DNA of 64,000 bases from Gammaproteobacteria bacterium (GCA_030148485.1 JASBTJ010000009.1:1-64000), one strand, 5' to 3'; positions 22,734 through 33,322 are shown, counted from the first letter of the stretch. The notes: generated from the sequence alone by a model not told the origin. Made by a program: numbers and translations.

Positions 22734-24184
22734 GCGAAGAAATACTGATAAACGTCACGCCACCGGAGACCCGGGTGGCGGTGATCGAAAACGGTGTCCT
22801 GCAGGAACTGATCATCGAACGCACCAGCAAGCGGGGGCTGGTCGGCAACGTCTACAAAGGCAAGGTCTGTCGGGTGCTGCCGGGCATGCAGGCGGCCTTC
22901 GTCGACGCCGGTCTGGCCCGTGCCGCCTTCCTCCATGCCTCCGATATCAGTGCCGGAAACAATGCCACGCGCTCGGACAACATCAGCGAACTGGTCCACG
23001 ACGGCAGCGAGGTGGTGGTCCAGGTGGTCAAGGACCCCTTGGGTACCAAAGGGGCCCGACTGACCACCAACATCTCGATCCCGTCGCGCTACATGGTGTT
23101 CATGCCGCACATGCCCAATGTCGGCGTATCGCAGAAGATAGAAGACGAAGGCGAACGCACCCGGCTACGGGAGATTCTGCAACGCCACACCGAAGAAACC
23201 GAACTACAGGGCGGATTCATCGCCCGCACCGCCGCCGAGGGCGCCGACGAATTCGCGTTGCGCGCGGACATGCGGTTTCTGCAACGGCTGTGGGAATCCA
23301 TCCAGGAAAAAGCGAAAACCGCCAGCGCCACCGAACTGGTGCACGAGGACCTGCCCCTGGCACTGCGCGCCTTGCGGGACCTGGTCGGCCCCGACGTGGA
23401 GAAGGTGCGCATCGACTCGCGATCCACTTTCGACAAGGCCCGCCAGTTCGCCGAGCGCTTCATCCCGGAACTGCGGGACAAGATCGAGTACTACCCCGGC
23501 GAGCGCCCCTTGTTCGACCTGTACGGCGTCGAGGACGAGATTCAGAAGGCGCTGGAGCGCAAGGTGGATCTCAAATCCGGCGGCCACCTGGTCATCGACC
23601 AGACCGAGGCGATGACCACCATCGATGTCAACACCGGTGCCTTCGTCGGCCACCGCACCCTGGAAGAGACGATCTTCAAGACCAATCTCGAGGCCGCCCA
23701 GGCGATTTGCCGACAACTGCGGCTGCGCAACCTGGGTGGCATCATCATCATCGACTTCATCGACATGCTCGATGAGGAACACAAGCGCCAGGTACTGCGC
23801 GCCCTGGAGCGCTGCCTGGCCCACGACCACGCCAAGACCCATATCACCGAGGTGTCCTCGCTGGGCCTGGTGGAAATGACCCGCAAACGCACCCGCGAGT
23901 CGCTGGAACACATCCTCTGTGAACCCTGCCCCTGCTGTGGCGGGCGCGGCACCTTGAAGACGGCGGAAACCACCTGCTACGAGATATTTCGCGAGATCCT
24001 GCGCGAAGCCCGACAATTCGACGTCGAACAACTGTTGGTGCTGGCCTCGACCGAGGTCGTCGACCGGCTGCTGGACGAGGAATCCCAGAACCTGGCGGAA
24101 CTGGAACAATTCATCAGCAAGCCCATCAAATTGCAGGCAGAGGCCCTCTACACCCAGGAACAGTACGACGTTGTGCTCATCTGA
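22730..24184 (+). CDS. rng: Ribonuclease G
   Basis: Endoribonuclease of 484 residues that matures the 5' end of 16S rRNA and decays some mRNAs. The order is an N-terminal S1 domain (about 35-125; [26 protein letters not shown]), the RNase H-like and DNase I-like catalytic region with acidic [10 protein letters not shown] and IIIIDFIDM, and the Zn-link CPCCGGRG. It lacks the long degradosome tail of RNase E. The start ATG overlaps the maf stop, and the product length fits RNase G. Confidence 0.96.
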   Translation: MSEEILINVTPPETRVAVIENGVLQELIIERTSKRGLVGNVYKGKVCRVLPGMQAAFVDAGLARAAFLHASDISAGNNATRSDNISELVHDGSEVVVQVVKDPLGTKGARLTTNISIPSRYMVFMPHMPNVGVSQKIEDEGERTRLREILQRHTEETELQGGFIARTAAEGADEFALRADMRFLQRLWESIQEKAKTASATELVHEDLPLALRALRDLVGPDVEKVRIDSRSTFDKARQFAERFIPELRDKIEYYPGERPLFDLYGVEDEIQKALERKVDLKSGGHLVIDQTEAMTTIDVNTGAFVGHRTLEETIFKTNLEAAQAICRQLRLRNLGGIIIIDFIDMLDEEHKRQVLRALERCLAHDHAKTHITEVSSLGLVEMTRKRTRESLEHILCEPCPCCGGRGTLKTAETTCYEIFREILREARQFDVEQLLVLASTEVVDRLLDEESQNLAELEQFISKPIKLQAEALYTQEQYDVVLI

Positions 24185-24229
24185 CACCGTCGCTGCGCAC
24201 CGCGCATGGCGCTGCGACAGGAGCCTACC

Positions 24230-27200
24230 GTGCGCCACCTGATCAAACCGACGCGACGCCTGTTACGCCGGGTGATCATCGTGCTGCTCGCGGTGATCGC
24301 CTTGGTCAATGTCGCGGCCTTCCTGCTCACACCGCTGCTCGACCGTTACCGCAACCAATTGGCCGCCTTGGCCAGCGAGCAGTTCGGCGTTCCGGTGTCC
24401 GTGGCGAGGGTGGACGCCCGATGGCGCGGCTTCGGTCCGGAACTGGTGCTACACGACCTGCGTATCGGCGATCCGGGTACGGAACAGGAAATACAACTCG
24501 CCGACGCAGCCGTGGACTTCGGCATCTGGGACATGGTCCGCCACCTGGATCTAAGCCCGTTACGGATCATCCTGCGTGACCTCACCGTGCACCTGGTGCG
24601 CCATCCGGACGGCCGTGTGGAACTGGTGGGTTTCGGTGGCGGCAGCCTCAGCGGCAGTCACAGCGGCGGCCTGCCGCTGAGCGGGCGATTGCGGCTGGAG
24701 AACGCGACCATCCTGTGGGACGACCGTCGACTGGGCGTGCCGGTACAGCGCTTCGAGCACACACGACTGCGGCTGCACCTGTGGCCAGACCGCGTATCCC
24801 TGACCGCCAAGACCCGTATGCCGGGGACCACACCGCGGGTCATACGCATCGGCGCCGACCTGCAACTGGCGCCGACCAGTTGGTCGGGCGAGATCTATCT
24901 GGCCAGCGACGCGGTGGAACTGAACCCGTTGCTGTCGGCCTATCTGCCACCGCCGCTATCCGTGCAACAGGGACTGGCCGGCTTCGAGATCTGGACCGAT
25001 TGGCGTGACGGTCAACTGACCGGGTCGGAGGGCCACGCCGCGCTACGCGACCTGGTGATCAGCCGCAGTGACGGCGCGGATCTGGCGGTCCAGTCCCTTG
25101 GCGGTGACTTCCGCTACCGTCGCGACGGCGCGAAACGGGAACTGGAGCTGGCGGACCTGCATCTTGAACAGGACGGCCATCAGTGGCCACGCAGCGAACT
25201 GTATCTGTATGTCGACATGGGGAATCCCGACCGGCCCGTGGTACGCCTGTCCGCCGACTACCTGCGTCTGGACGATCTGGTGGCGCTGAGCCGGCCCTTA
25301 CCCCTCCCCGCGGAATGGACGGCAACCCGCGACGGCCTGCAGCCGGGCGGCGAGCTCTACGACCTGCGCCTGGCACTGAACACCGAATCCACCGATGACG
25401 GCCAACGCCAATGGCAACTGAGCGCCCGCTTCGCCGGTCTGCGCAGCAACGCCTGGGGTGATTACCCCGGCGTCACCCGTATCAACGGCCACGCCCGGGG
25501 TGGGTACGACGATCTGCGCATCAGGATCCGCAGCGAGGATAGCGAACTGAACTGGCCGACCCTGTTCCGCACGCCCTTGGCAATCGATCGCCTGAACGGG
25601 GAATTGATCTGGCAGCGCCTGCCCGATGGCAGCCATCGCCTATCCAGTCAGGCGTTGATCGCCGACACCCCGGACATCCGCAGTGTCAGTCGAGTACGGC
25701 TGGACATTCCCCGGGATGGCCCGCTGGACATTGATCTGCACAGCGAGCTGCGGGACGGTGATGGACGCCAGGTGGCCCGCTACCTGCCGACGCGACACAT
25801 GGCCCCGGAACTGGTGGATTGGCTGGGCTCCGCCATCAGTTCGGGGCGGGTCCCCCAGGGCACCTTGCTACTGCGAGGGCCTCTGCAGGACTTCCCGTTC
25901 GACAAGACCCACAACGGCCGCTTCGAAGTCCGCTTCGACGTGCGCGACCTGGCACTGGACTATCAGACCGGGTGGCCGCCATTGCAGGTCCACGACGCCG
26001 AAGTGGTATTCCAGAACAACTCGCTCGCCATCGAACTCCGCGAGGGCCACCTGTTCCACACCCGGCTCGACGGTACCACCGCAAGCATTGACAGCCTGGA
26101 CCCGATCAGCCCGCTGCAGCTGCAGGGCTCCACGGCCGGTCCCCTTTCCGACACCCTGGCGTTCATTGCCCAGAGTCCGTTGCGACAACGCTTCGGCGAC
26201 CTCGCCAGCGGGGTGACCGCCAAGGGCCCCGCCGCGCTCAACCTGGCGATGACCATCGGTCTGGACAAGCCCCACAAGGACAAACTGCGCGGCACGCTGA
26301 CCTTCCAGGACAACGCCCTCACGCTGCCAGCCCATGAGCTGACCCTCGACCACGCCAAAGGCAAACTGTCGTTCGATCTGGACAAGGTCCGCGGCGAAGG
26401 GCTGCGGGCAGACGTGCTCGGGCAACCGGCACGCATCAGTGTCACACCGCTGGAAAACCTGCATCGCGTCCGCGTGGATACCCGTCTGAACACCGCCACA
26501 TTGCGAAAACGGCTGCCGGCCCTGCCGGACAAGCTGGTCAGCGGCGCAACGGCATTGGTCGTCACGCTGGACATCCCCAACCGTCGCGACAACGGCCACA
26601 CCCCGGTGCTGACCCTGGCATCCGACCTGGACGGCATGGCCATCGATCTGCCCGCTCCCCTCGGCAAATCGGCCGCCGGCGCACGTCCGCTGCGGGTGGA
26701 CGTTCCGCTCGGCAGCAATGCCGCCACGATCCGCTTGCATTACGACGATCTGCTGGATGCCGTGTTCCAGGCCGATGGCGACCGCATCGGCATCCGCTTC
26801 GGTGGCGCACCGGCGCAACTGCCGAACGAGCGCGCCCTGTATTTGAGCGGTCGACTTCCGCAGTTGCTGCTGGACCCCTGGCTGGCACTGACTGAGCAGG
26901 GCGGCGAGGGGAAATCCCGCTGGCCGCCGTTGTCGGCCGATCTGCAACTGGGGGAATTGAACATCGGCCGGGCGGCCCTCGCCGACGTCCGCGTTCAACT
27001 GAGCCGCAACGGCGACGGCTGGCAAGGCACCGCCGAAAGCCCGCGTTTCGCCGGCCGCTTCGATGTCCCGGCCAGCGGTAGTGCGGCGCCGTTCACCCTG
27101 GACCTGGCCAGGCTGGACGTCGACCTCGACTCGCCATCTGGGACGCCCACGGATGCCACGCCGACGGACCCGGGCAACCCTACCGACTGGCCACCCTTGG

Positions 27201-28072
27201 ACCTGTCGGTAGCCTCGCTACGCATCAACGGCCACGATTTCGGGCGGCTCGAGGCCAAGGCCAGGCATCAGGCCGGCCAGCTGAGACTGGAGCCGCTCCG
27301 CCTGACCGGCCCTCTCGCCAGTTTCGATGGACTAGCGCAATGGCGTGGCGCCGGCCGACAGGCCGATACGGATCTGACCGGCAAGCTGAAGACCCCGGCA
27401 CTGGGCAAGCTGCTGGACGCCCTGGGTTACTCGAAGCCCTTCAAGGGCGCACCGGCGACCGCCGACATCGCATTGGGTTGGCCCGGCAACCCCGGCAGCG
27501 CTTCCCTGGCGACCCTGCGCGGCGTGGTCAAACTGGACATCGGCGCCGGTCAATTGCTGGACCTGGAACCGGGTGTCGCGCGCGCTTTCGGGCTACTCAA
27601 CTTCGGTGCCATCCAGCGGCGCCTCCGGTTGGATTTCAGCGATCTGTTCGGCAAGGGCCTGGCGTTCGACAAGATCACCGGCAGCTTCCGCCTGATCGAC
27701 GGCAATGCCTATACCCATGACCTGACCTTGCTGGGCCCCTCCAGCGATATCGCCATTACCGGTCGCACCGGCCTGCTCACACGGGACTTTTACCAGGACG
27801 TCGTCGTCACCCCCCGCTTCGACGCCACCCTGCCCATCGCCGGCGCCCTGGCTGGCGGACCGCTGGCGGGCGTCGCGGTGTTGGTCGCCCAGACCGTGAT
27901 GAAGGACAAGGTCGACGATTTCAATCGCATCAAGTACCACGTGACCGGCAGCTGGGACGCCCCTGTGGTGGAACGAACCGGCGGTGGCGGCTTGTCGCAG
28001 TTGCTGTCCCCGGTCACCGATCTGTTCCAGGGGCAAGGCGAGCAAACCCAGCCCTTCTCCGACGGCGAGTGA
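24230..28072 (+). CDS. yhdP: YhdP-family AsmA-like envelope protein
   Basis: A very large (1280-residue) inner-membrane-anchored periplasmic protein of the AsmA-like bridge family, thought to move phospholipids towards the outer membrane through a long hydrophobic groove. It has one N-terminal membrane helix (about 12-40), a long beta-rich region and a C-terminal DUF3971/AsmA-like part with FGLLNFGAIQRRLRLDFSDLF and GRTGLLTRDFYQDVVVTP. The GTG at 24230 is preferred, with AGGAG 6 bases before it; an ATG at 24206 would add 8 residues. The length compares with about 1266 in Escherichia coli. It follows rng, as is common. Confidence 0.92.
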   Translation: MRHLIKPTRRLLRRVIIVLLAVIALVNVAAFLLTPLLDRYRNQLAALASEQFGVPVSVARVDARWRGFGPELVLHDLRIGDPGTEQEIQLADAAVDFGIWDMVRHLDLSPLRIILRDLTVHLVRHPDGRVELVGFGGGSLSGSHSGGLPLSGRLRLENATILWDDRRLGVPVQRFEHTRLRLHLWPDRVSLTAKTRMPGTTPRVIRIGADLQLAPTSWSGEIYLASDAVELNPLLSAYLPPPLSVQQGLAGFEIWTDWRDGQLTGSEGHAALRDLVISRSDGADLAVQSLGGDFRYRRDGAKRELELADLHLEQDGHQWPRSELYLYVDMGNPDRPVVRLSADYLRLDDLVALSRPLPLPAEWTATRDGLQPGGELYDLRLALNTESTDDGQRQWQLSARFAGLRSNAWGDYPGVTRINGHARGGYDDLRIRIRSEDSELNWPTLFRTPLAIDRLNGELIWQRLPDGSHRLSSQALIADTPDIRSVSRVRLDIPRDGPLDIDLHSELRDGDGRQVARYLPTRHMAPELVDWLGSAISSGRVPQGTLLLRGPLQDFPFDKTHNGRFEVRFDVRDLALDYQTGWPPLQVHDAEVVFQNNSLAIELREGHLFHTRLDGTTASIDSLDPISPLQLQGSTAGPLSDTLAFIAQSPLRQRFGDLASGVTAKGPAALNLAMTIGLDKPHKDKLRGTLTFQDNALTLPAHELTLDHAKGKLSFDLDKVRGEGLRADVLGQPARISVTPLENLHRVRVDTRLNTATLRKRLPALPDKLVSGATALVVTLDIPNRRDNGHTPVLTLASDLDGMAIDLPAPLGKSAAGARPLRVDVPLGSNAATIRLHYDDLLDAVFQADGDRIGIRFGGAPAQLPNERALYLSGRLPQLLLDPWLALTEQGGEGKSRWPPLSADLQLGELNIGRAALADVRVQLSRNGDGWQGTAESPRFAGRFDVPASGSAAPFTLDLARLDVDLDSPSGTPTDATPTDPGNPTDWPPLDLSVASLRINGHDFGRLEAKARHQAGQLRLEPLRLTGPLASFDGLAQWRGAGRQADTDLTGKLKTPALGKLLDALGYSKPFKGAPATADIALGWPGNPGSASLATLRGVVKLDIGAGQLLDLEPGVARAFGLLNFGAIQRRLRLDFSDLFGKGLAFDKITGSFRLIDGNAYTHDLTLLGPSSDIAITGRTGLLTRDFYQDVVVTPRFDATLPIAGALAGGPLAGVAVLVAQTVMKDKVDDFNRIKYHVTGSWDAPVVERTGGGGLSQLLSPVTDLFQGQGEQTQPFSDGE

Positions 28073-28153
28073 CGCCGCGTCACTGTCGGGGCACTGGCCG
28101 TCGGTGGTATCCTGACTTTTCCCTTTTACACTGCCTTTGAAGAAGTCCCGCAG

Positions 28154-28984
28154 ATGCCCCAACCTGCTGTCCCCGTCGCTGCGATTCAGCTCGCCTCCGG
28201 TTCCAACGTCAACGCCAACCTGCTGGAGGCGGAAAAACTCATCGAAACCGCCGTCGCTGCCGGTGCGCGTATGGCCGTCCTCCCGGAAAACTTCGCCTTC
28301 ATGGGCCAGACCATCGCCGAACAACTGCCGCTGGCCGAAACCGAGGGCGAAGGTCCACTGCAGGACTTCATGTCGCGCTTGGCCAATCGGCTCGGCATCT
28401 GGCTGGTGGGCGGCACCATTCCGTTGCAGGCCAGCGACAACGCCAAGGTGCGCGCCGCCTGCCTGGTGTATGACAACACCGGACGACAGGTCATGCGCTA
28501 CGACAAGATCCATTTGTTCGATGTGCATCTGGCCGAATCGAACGAAGACTACCTGGAATCCAAGGACATCGAACCGGGCGACAGCGTGAAAGTGGTCGAT
28601 ACGCCGTTCGGTAGACTCGGCGTGGCGATCTGCTACGACCTGCGCTTTCCGGAACTGTTTCGCACCATGCTCGACCAAGGTGTGGAGTTGATCGCCGTGC
28701 CATCCGCTTTCACCGCCGTCACCGGCCGTGCCCACTGGGAGGTCCTGTTGCGCGCCCGTGCCGTGGAAAACCTCAGCTACGTGGTCGCCGCCGCCCAGGG
28801 TGGCTTTCACGTGAACGGCCGTGAAACCCATGGTCACAGCATGGTGATCGACCCGTGGGGCTCGATACTCTCGGAACACAAACGCGGCCCGGGCGCGGCC
28901 ATCGCCAAGATCGACTTGGCCCTGCTGCGCCAGACCCGCCGCAATTTTCCTGCCGTGGATCACCGCCGCCTGCGTTGCAGTTGA
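28154..28984 (+). CDS. Nitrilase-family amidohydrolase (Nit1/deaminated glutathione amidase type)
   Basis: A 276-residue carbon-nitrogen hydrolase with the catalytic triad Glu45 (LPENFAF), Lys118 (YDKIHLFD) and Cys160 (AICYDLRFPELF). The Cys-Tyr-Asp-Leu-Arg-Phe-Pro-Glu string is typical of the Nit branch, whose characterised members remove deaminated glutathione. It lies between yhdP and tldD, the usual place for this gene in gammaproteobacteria. Substrate is assigned by family only. Confidence 0.9.
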   Translation: MPQPAVPVAAIQLASGSNVNANLLEAEKLIETAVAAGARMAVLPENFAFMGQTIAEQLPLAETEGEGPLQDFMSRLANRLGIWLVGGTIPLQASDNAKVRAACLVYDNTGRQVMRYDKIHLFDVHLAESNEDYLESKDIEPGDSVKVVDTPFGRLGVAICYDLRFPELFRTMLDQGVELIAVPSAFTAVTGRAHWEVLLRARAVENLSYVVAAAQGGFHVNGRETHGHSMVIDPWGSILSEHKRGPGAAIAKIDLALLRQTRRNFPAVDHRRLRCS

Positions 28985-29042
28985 AAACGGCGCCGGTCGT
29001 ATCCACCTCCCTTAACCGGACCCCATGCCCCACCGAGCCGCC

Positions 29043-30485
29043 ATGAGCCAAGCCCTCGACATCGCCCGCCACACCCTGCTGGACGCCCCCGGGCTGACGG
29101 AATCGCATCTCGATCAGGTGATGAATCGCCTGCTCAGCCACCAGGTCGATCAGGCGGACATCTATTTCCAATCGAGCCGGCTCGAGTCCTGGGTGCTGGA
29201 TGACGGCATCGTCAAGGAAGGCAACCACAGCATCGAACAAGGCGCCGGGCTACGGGCCATCAGCGGCGACAAGACCGGCTTCGCCTTCACCGATGACCTG
29301 CGCCTGGATGATCTGCTCAGTGCCGCCGGCAATGCCCGGGCCATCGCCCGTGCCGGACAAAGCGGGCAGATCGCCGTGCAAGCAGACAAGGCCCCGCGGG
29401 CGCTGTACCCGGCGATCAACCCGCTGGACACCTTGACGGAACAGGACAAGATCGACCTGTTGCGTAAACTGGATGCTGAGGCGCGCGCGGCCGACCCGCG
29501 GGTCAAACAAGTGATCGTCAGTCTGGTCGCGGCCCACGACGTGATCCTGGTGGCCAATAGCGAAGGCGCTCTGCACGGCGACGTACGCCCGTTGGTGCGC
29601 TGCAACGTCAACGTCATCGTCGAGCACGATGGCCGCCGCGAACAGGCCAGCAGCGGCGGTGGCGCCAGTGGCGCGCTGGATTTCCTGCTGCACCAGGACC
29701 GTGCGCTCGGTTATGCCCGCGAAGCGGTGCGCCAGGCGCTGGTAAACCTCGAAGCCATCGACGCCCCGGCCGGGACCATGCCGGTGGTGCTCGGGCCTGG
29801 CTGGCCAGGCGTACTGTTGCACGAGGCCGTCGGCCATGGTCTGGAGGGTGACTTCAACCGCAAGGGCACCTCGGCGTTCTCCGGCCGGGTGGGAGAACAG
29901 GTCACCTCCAGCCTGTGCACCATCGTCGACGACGGCACCCTGGAGGGCCGCCGTGGCTCCCTTTCCGTGGACGATGAAGGCACCCGTACCCAGCAAACCG
30001 TGCTGGTCGAAAACGGTATTCTGAAAGGCTACATGCAGGACAAGATGAATGCCCGCCTGATGGGCGTGGCGGCCACCGGCAACGGTCGGCGCGAATCCTA
30101 CGCCCACCTGCCCATGCCGCGCATGACCAACACCTACATGCTGCCCGTCGAGAGCGACCCCGCGGAAATCATCGCCTCGGTGGAAAAGGGACTGTACGCA
30201 GTCAACTTCGGCGGTGGCCAGGTGGACATCACCTCCGGCAAGTTCGTGTTCTCCGCCAGCGAGGCCTACCTGATCGAGAACGGCAGGATCACCGCACCGG
30301 TCAAGGGCGCCACCCTGATCGGCAACGGACCCGAAGCCATGACCCAGGTGAGCATGGTGGGCAACGACCTGGAACTGGACTCTGGTGTCGGGACCTGTGG
30401 CAAGGAAGGCCAGAGCGTGCCGGTGGGCGTTGGTCAGCCAACGCTTAAGATCGACCAAATCACCGTCGGCGGCACCGCTGCCTGA
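29043..30485 (+). CDS. tldD: Metalloprotease TldD
   Basis: The catalytic half of the TldD/TldE (PmbA) heterodimeric zinc protease, which trims small peptides such as microcin precursors and antitoxins. The metal motif HExxxH is His260-Glu-Ala-Val-Gly-His265, followed by GLEGDF. The 480-residue product from the ATG at 29043 matches the family length; an in-frame ATG at 29025 would add six residues. The partner gene pmbA follows 49 bases later. Confidence 0.96.
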   Translation: MSQALDIARHTLLDAPGLTESHLDQVMNRLLSHQVDQADIYFQSSRLESWVLDDGIVKEGNHSIEQGAGLRAISGDKTGFAFTDDLRLDDLLSAAGNARAIARAGQSGQIAVQADKAPRALYPAINPLDTLTEQDKIDLLRKLDAEARAADPRVKQVIVSLVAAHDVILVANSEGALHGDVRPLVRCNVNVIVEHDGRREQASSGGGASGALDFLLHQDRALGYAREAVRQALVNLEAIDAPAGTMPVVLGPGWPGVLLHEAVGHGLEGDFNRKGTSAFSGRVGEQVTSSLCTIVDDGTLEGRRGSLSVDDEGTRTQQTVLVENGILKGYMQDKMNARLMGVAATGNGRRESYAHLPMPRMTNTYMLPVESDPAEIIASVEKGLYAVNFGGGQVDITSGKFVFSASEAYLIENGRITAPVKGATLIGNGPEAMTQVSMVGNDLELDSGVGTCGKEGQSVPVGVGQPTLKIDQITVGGTAA

Positions 30486-30534
30486 CCCGTTTCTGCGCGC
30501 CCGCCGCGCCATCGAGCAGACCGAACCCAACCGC

Positions 30535-31881
30535 ATGACCGACACCACCGCGCAGCCCCGCAATGAACTGACACACCTCGAATCCGTGGTCGCGGATCTA
30601 CTGGCCGAAGCCAGGCGACAGGGTGCCAGCTCGGCCGAGGCCGGGGTTTCCGCCGACCGAGGTCTGGACGTCACCGTGCGCCTGGGCGAGGTGGAAACGG
30701 TCGAACACACCAACGATCACTCGCTTGGCGTGACCGTGTATTTCGGCCAGCGCAAGGGGTCTGCCAGCACCTCGGACCTGAGTCCGGCGGCAGTGAAAGA
30801 GACCGTCGCCGCCGCCTGCCGCATCGCCAAGTACACTTCCGAGGACCCGTACGCCGGACTCGCCGACGCCGCGCGCATGGCCTACGACTACCCCGATCTG
30901 GACCTGTGCCACCCCTGGGACATCGACGCCCTGGCAGCAGCCGAGATCGCTCGGGCCTGTGAGACCGCCGCCCGTGAAGCCGACAGTCGCATCAGCAACT
31001 CCGAGGGCGCCACTGTCTCCAGCCAACAGGGCGCCTTCGTGTACGGCAACAGCCACGGCTTTGTCGGCGGCTACCCCAGCACCCGGCATTCCATCAGTTG
31101 CTCGGTGTTGGCCGGCACGGGCGATGCCATGCAGCGGGATTACTGGTACACCAGCCACCGGCTGCCGGACGCACTCGAAGCGCCGGAGGCAGTGGGGAAA
31201 CGGGCCGCCGAACGCACCATCGCGCGCCTCAACGGTCGTCGCCTGAGCACCCGCAAGGCGCCGGTGATCTTCAGCGCCGAACTCGCCCCCAGCCTGATCC
31301 GCTCATTGCTCGGGGCCATCCGCGGCCACGCCATCTACCGCAAGGCCAGCTTTCTGCTGGACGCCGTGGGACAGCCATTGTTTCCGGACTGGATGCAGAT
31401 CCACGAAGACCCACGCAAGATACGCGGCATCGCCAGCGCACCCTTCGACAACGAAGGCGTGGCCACCGCGCCCCGCGAACTGATCAAGGACGGTGTGTTG
31501 CAAGGTTATGTGCTGGACAGCTATGCCGCGCGCAAACTGGGACTGGAAACCACCGGCAATGCCGGTGGCGTGCGCAACGTGACCGTCAGCCAAAGCAACT
31601 TGGACCTGGCTGCCCTGCTCCGACAGATGGACACCGGCCTGCTGGTCACAGAGATGATGGGCCAGGGCGTCAACACCGTCACCGGCGACTATTCCCGCGG
31701 CGCCGCCGGCTTCTGGGTGGAGGGCGGCGTGATCCAGTATCCGGTGGAGGAAATCACCGTGGCCGGCAACTTGAAGGATGTCTTCAAGAACCTGGTAGCG
31801 GTCGGATGCGACAACCGCATCCCCGGCAGCATGGACACCGGTAGCTGGCTGGTGGAACAAATGACCATCGCCGGGGAGTAA
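30535..31881 (+). CDS. pmbA: Metalloprotease-like subunit PmbA/TldE
   Basis: A 448-residue TldD paralogue without the HExxxH zinc motif, forming the non-catalytic half of the TldD/PmbA protease. Visible family parts are VRLGEVETVEHTNDHSLGVTVYFG near the start and GNAGGVRNVTVS with MGQGVNTVTGDYSRGAAGFWVE near the end. The ATG at 30535 is chosen for length; upstream in-frame codons lie within tldD. A strong hairpin follows the stop within 2 bases. Confidence 0.95.
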   Translation: MTDTTAQPRNELTHLESVVADLLAEARRQGASSAEAGVSADRGLDVTVRLGEVETVEHTNDHSLGVTVYFGQRKGSASTSDLSPAAVKETVAAACRIAKYTSEDPYAGLADAARMAYDYPDLDLCHPWDIDALAAAEIARACETAAREADSRISNSEGATVSSQQGAFVYGNSHGFVGGYPSTRHSISCSVLAGTGDAMQRDYWYTSHRLPDALEAPEAVGKRAAERTIARLNGRRLSTRKAPVIFSAELAPSLIRSLLGAIRGHAIYRKASFLLDAVGQPLFPDWMQIHEDPRKIRGIASAPFDNEGVATAPRELIKDGVLQGYVLDSYAARKLGLETTGNAGGVRNVTVSQSNLDLAALLRQMDTGLLVTEMMGQGVNTVTGDYSRGAAGFWVEGGVIQYPVEEITVAGNLKDVFKNLVAVGCDNRIPGSMDTGSWLVEQMTIAGE

Positions 31882-31882
31882 A

Positions 31883-31911
31883 GCAAAGGCCCGCGATCAG
31901 CGGGCCTTTGC
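31883..31911. terminator. Hairpin terminator between pmbA and the convergent adk-like gene
   Basis: A 12-bp perfect stem (GCAAAGGCCCGC against GCGGGCCTTTGC) with a 5-base loop starts two bases after the pmbA stop. The AAA/TTT flanks are within the stem, so it could work in both directions, serving pmbA and the adk-like gene that ends at 31934. Confidence 0.8.
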
Positions 31912-31933
31912 GCAGGTCGGGCGAAACCCCGCG

Positions 31934-33322
31934 CTAGCGACGTTTCCGCACGGCCTTTTTCTTGGCCGTTTTCCGGACAGCCGGTTTCTTGGGCGCGGCC
32001 TTCTTCTTCGCCACCCGCTTGGCCGGCGCTTTCTTTGCCGCCGGCTTTTTCTTCGCGCGCGCTTTTTTTACGACCACCTTTTTCTTGGCGACCTTCTTTT
32101 TGGCCGCAACCTTCTTGGTCACCTTTTTCTTGGCAACGGCCTGCTCGGCAGCCGCCTTCTTAACCACCTTCTTCTTGCCGGCCGCTTGTTTTGCAGCGAC
32201 CTTCTTGGCGACCTTTTTCCTGCCCGCCGCTTGCTTCGCAGCGGCCTTTTTTGCGGACGGCTGCTTCTTGGCGACGCCCTTCTTTGCGGCGGCCGCCTTG
32301 GCCGCCGTCTTCTTGGTCGCCACCTTTTTCGCTGCCACCTTCTTGGCAAGGGATTTTTTGGCCGCAGCTTTTTTGCTCGCGGCCTTCTTGGTCGTTGCCT
32401 TTTTCACAACGGCCTTCTTGGTTGCCGCCTTTTTGGCAGCGGTCTTCTTGGTTGCAGCCTTCTTGGCAACCGCCTTCTTTGTCGTCGCTTTCTTGCCGGT
32501 TGCCTTTTTCTTCGCCGAGGACTTGCTGGTCGCCGGCTTGGCTTGGGCCTCAGCGGGCTTCGATTTGGACTTGGCGACAGCCTTCTTTGTCGGGGCCTTT
32601 TTGGCCGCCTTTTTCACGGGTTTGGCAGCCGGTTCCGGCTCGGGCGCAACCTCTACTGGCGCGGCAATCTCGATACGCGGCGTCTTGTCGATGACCTTCT
32701 TCGCCAGCTTCCAGACCTGATCTTCGCTGCCGTCACCGTCGATACGTTGCAGCTTGTCGCTCATCTGATAGTACTGCACCAACGGACCGAGGAGACCCTC
32801 GTAGATGCGCAAACGGTTGGATATGGTTTCTTCGTAATCGTCGGGACGCCGACTGACCCGCGCGCCGCAATAATCACACACGTCGTCCACGATGGGCGGA
32901 TTGACGTATAGATTGTATTCGGCACCACAGTTGTCGCATTGGATGCGCCCCACCAGACGCTCCATGAGTTCGTCCGGATCGACGTCGAGCACCAACGCCA
33001 ATTCCAGCGGGCGGCCCAGATCGTCAAGGACGCTGTCGATGACGTCCGCCTGGCCGGCGTTGCGCGGCAGGTCGAACAGCACGAAGCCGTCCGCCACATC
33101 GGGTTGGCCCAGACGGATACGCAACAGCGCCAGTAACAGCTCGTCGGAGACGCGTCCCATGTCCATGGCGTCCTTGGCGAGACGACCCAGTTCCGACTGC
33201 TCCGCGGCAGCTCGATCGACAAGATTGGCGGCGTTGATGACCGGCACACCGTAGTGCGCCGAAATTCGTTCGGACAGTTTCCCTTTGCCCGACCCCGGAG
33301 GGCCTAACAGAACGATCCGCAT
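31934..33322 (-). CDS. Adenylate kinase-like protein fused to a histone H1-like Lys/Ala-rich tail
   Basis: A 462-residue two-part protein. Residues 1-215 match adenylate kinase, which interconverts ATP+AMP and 2 ADP: P-loop GPPGSGKG (7-14), LPR, and a zinc-type LID with Cys129, 132, 149 and 152. Residues about 235-462 are a low-complexity tail of repeated KKA, AAKK and TKKA units, like eukaryotic H1 or Pseudomonas AlgP, likely to bind nucleic acid or polyphosphate. Several residues conserved in Adk are altered: the Thr after the P-loop is Lys15, the TGDMLR AMP-binding segment reads AANLVD, and the DGFPR motif reads FDLPR. The Arg residues of the LID/core remain. It may be a divergent paralogue rather than the essential kinase. 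It is divergent from pfp across 355 bases. Confidence 0.88.
   Translation of the reverse strand: MRIVLLGPPGSGKGKLSERISAHYGVPVINAANLVDRAAAEQSELGRLAKDAMDMGRVSDELLLALLRIRLGQPDVADGFVLFDLPRNAGQADVIDSVLDDLGRPLELALVLDVDPDELMERLVGRIQCDNCGAEYNLYVNPPIVDDVCDYCGARVSRRPDDYEETISNRLRIYEGLLGPLVQYYQMSDKLQRIDGDGSEDQVWKLAKKVIDKTPRIEIAAPVEVAPEPEPAAKPVKKAAKKAPTKKAVAKSKSKPAEAQAKPATSKSSAKKKATGKKATTKKAVAKKAATKKTAAKKAATKKAVVKKATTKKAASKKAAAKKSLAKKVAAKKVATKKTAAKAAAAKKGVAKKQPSAKKAAAKQAAGRKKVAKKVAAKQAAGKKKVVKKAAAEQAVAKKKVTKKVAAKKKVAKKKVVVKKARAKKKPAAKKAPAKRVAKKKAAPKKPAVRKTAKKKAVRKRR

Noticed and set aside
23204-28963. Several long minus-strand frames opposite rng, yhdP and nit
   Set aside because: They have antisense-type composition (Gln/Val/Gly/His-rich) and no recognisable domain, while the plus-strand genes are clear.
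31962-32720. Long plus-strand open frame of Phe/Ala/Leu-rich protein opposite the adk-like gene
   Set aside because: It is the mirror of the Lys/Ala-rich tail codons (AAG/GCC read backwards gives Phe/Leu/Gly/Ala). It has no ribosome site and no family likeness.
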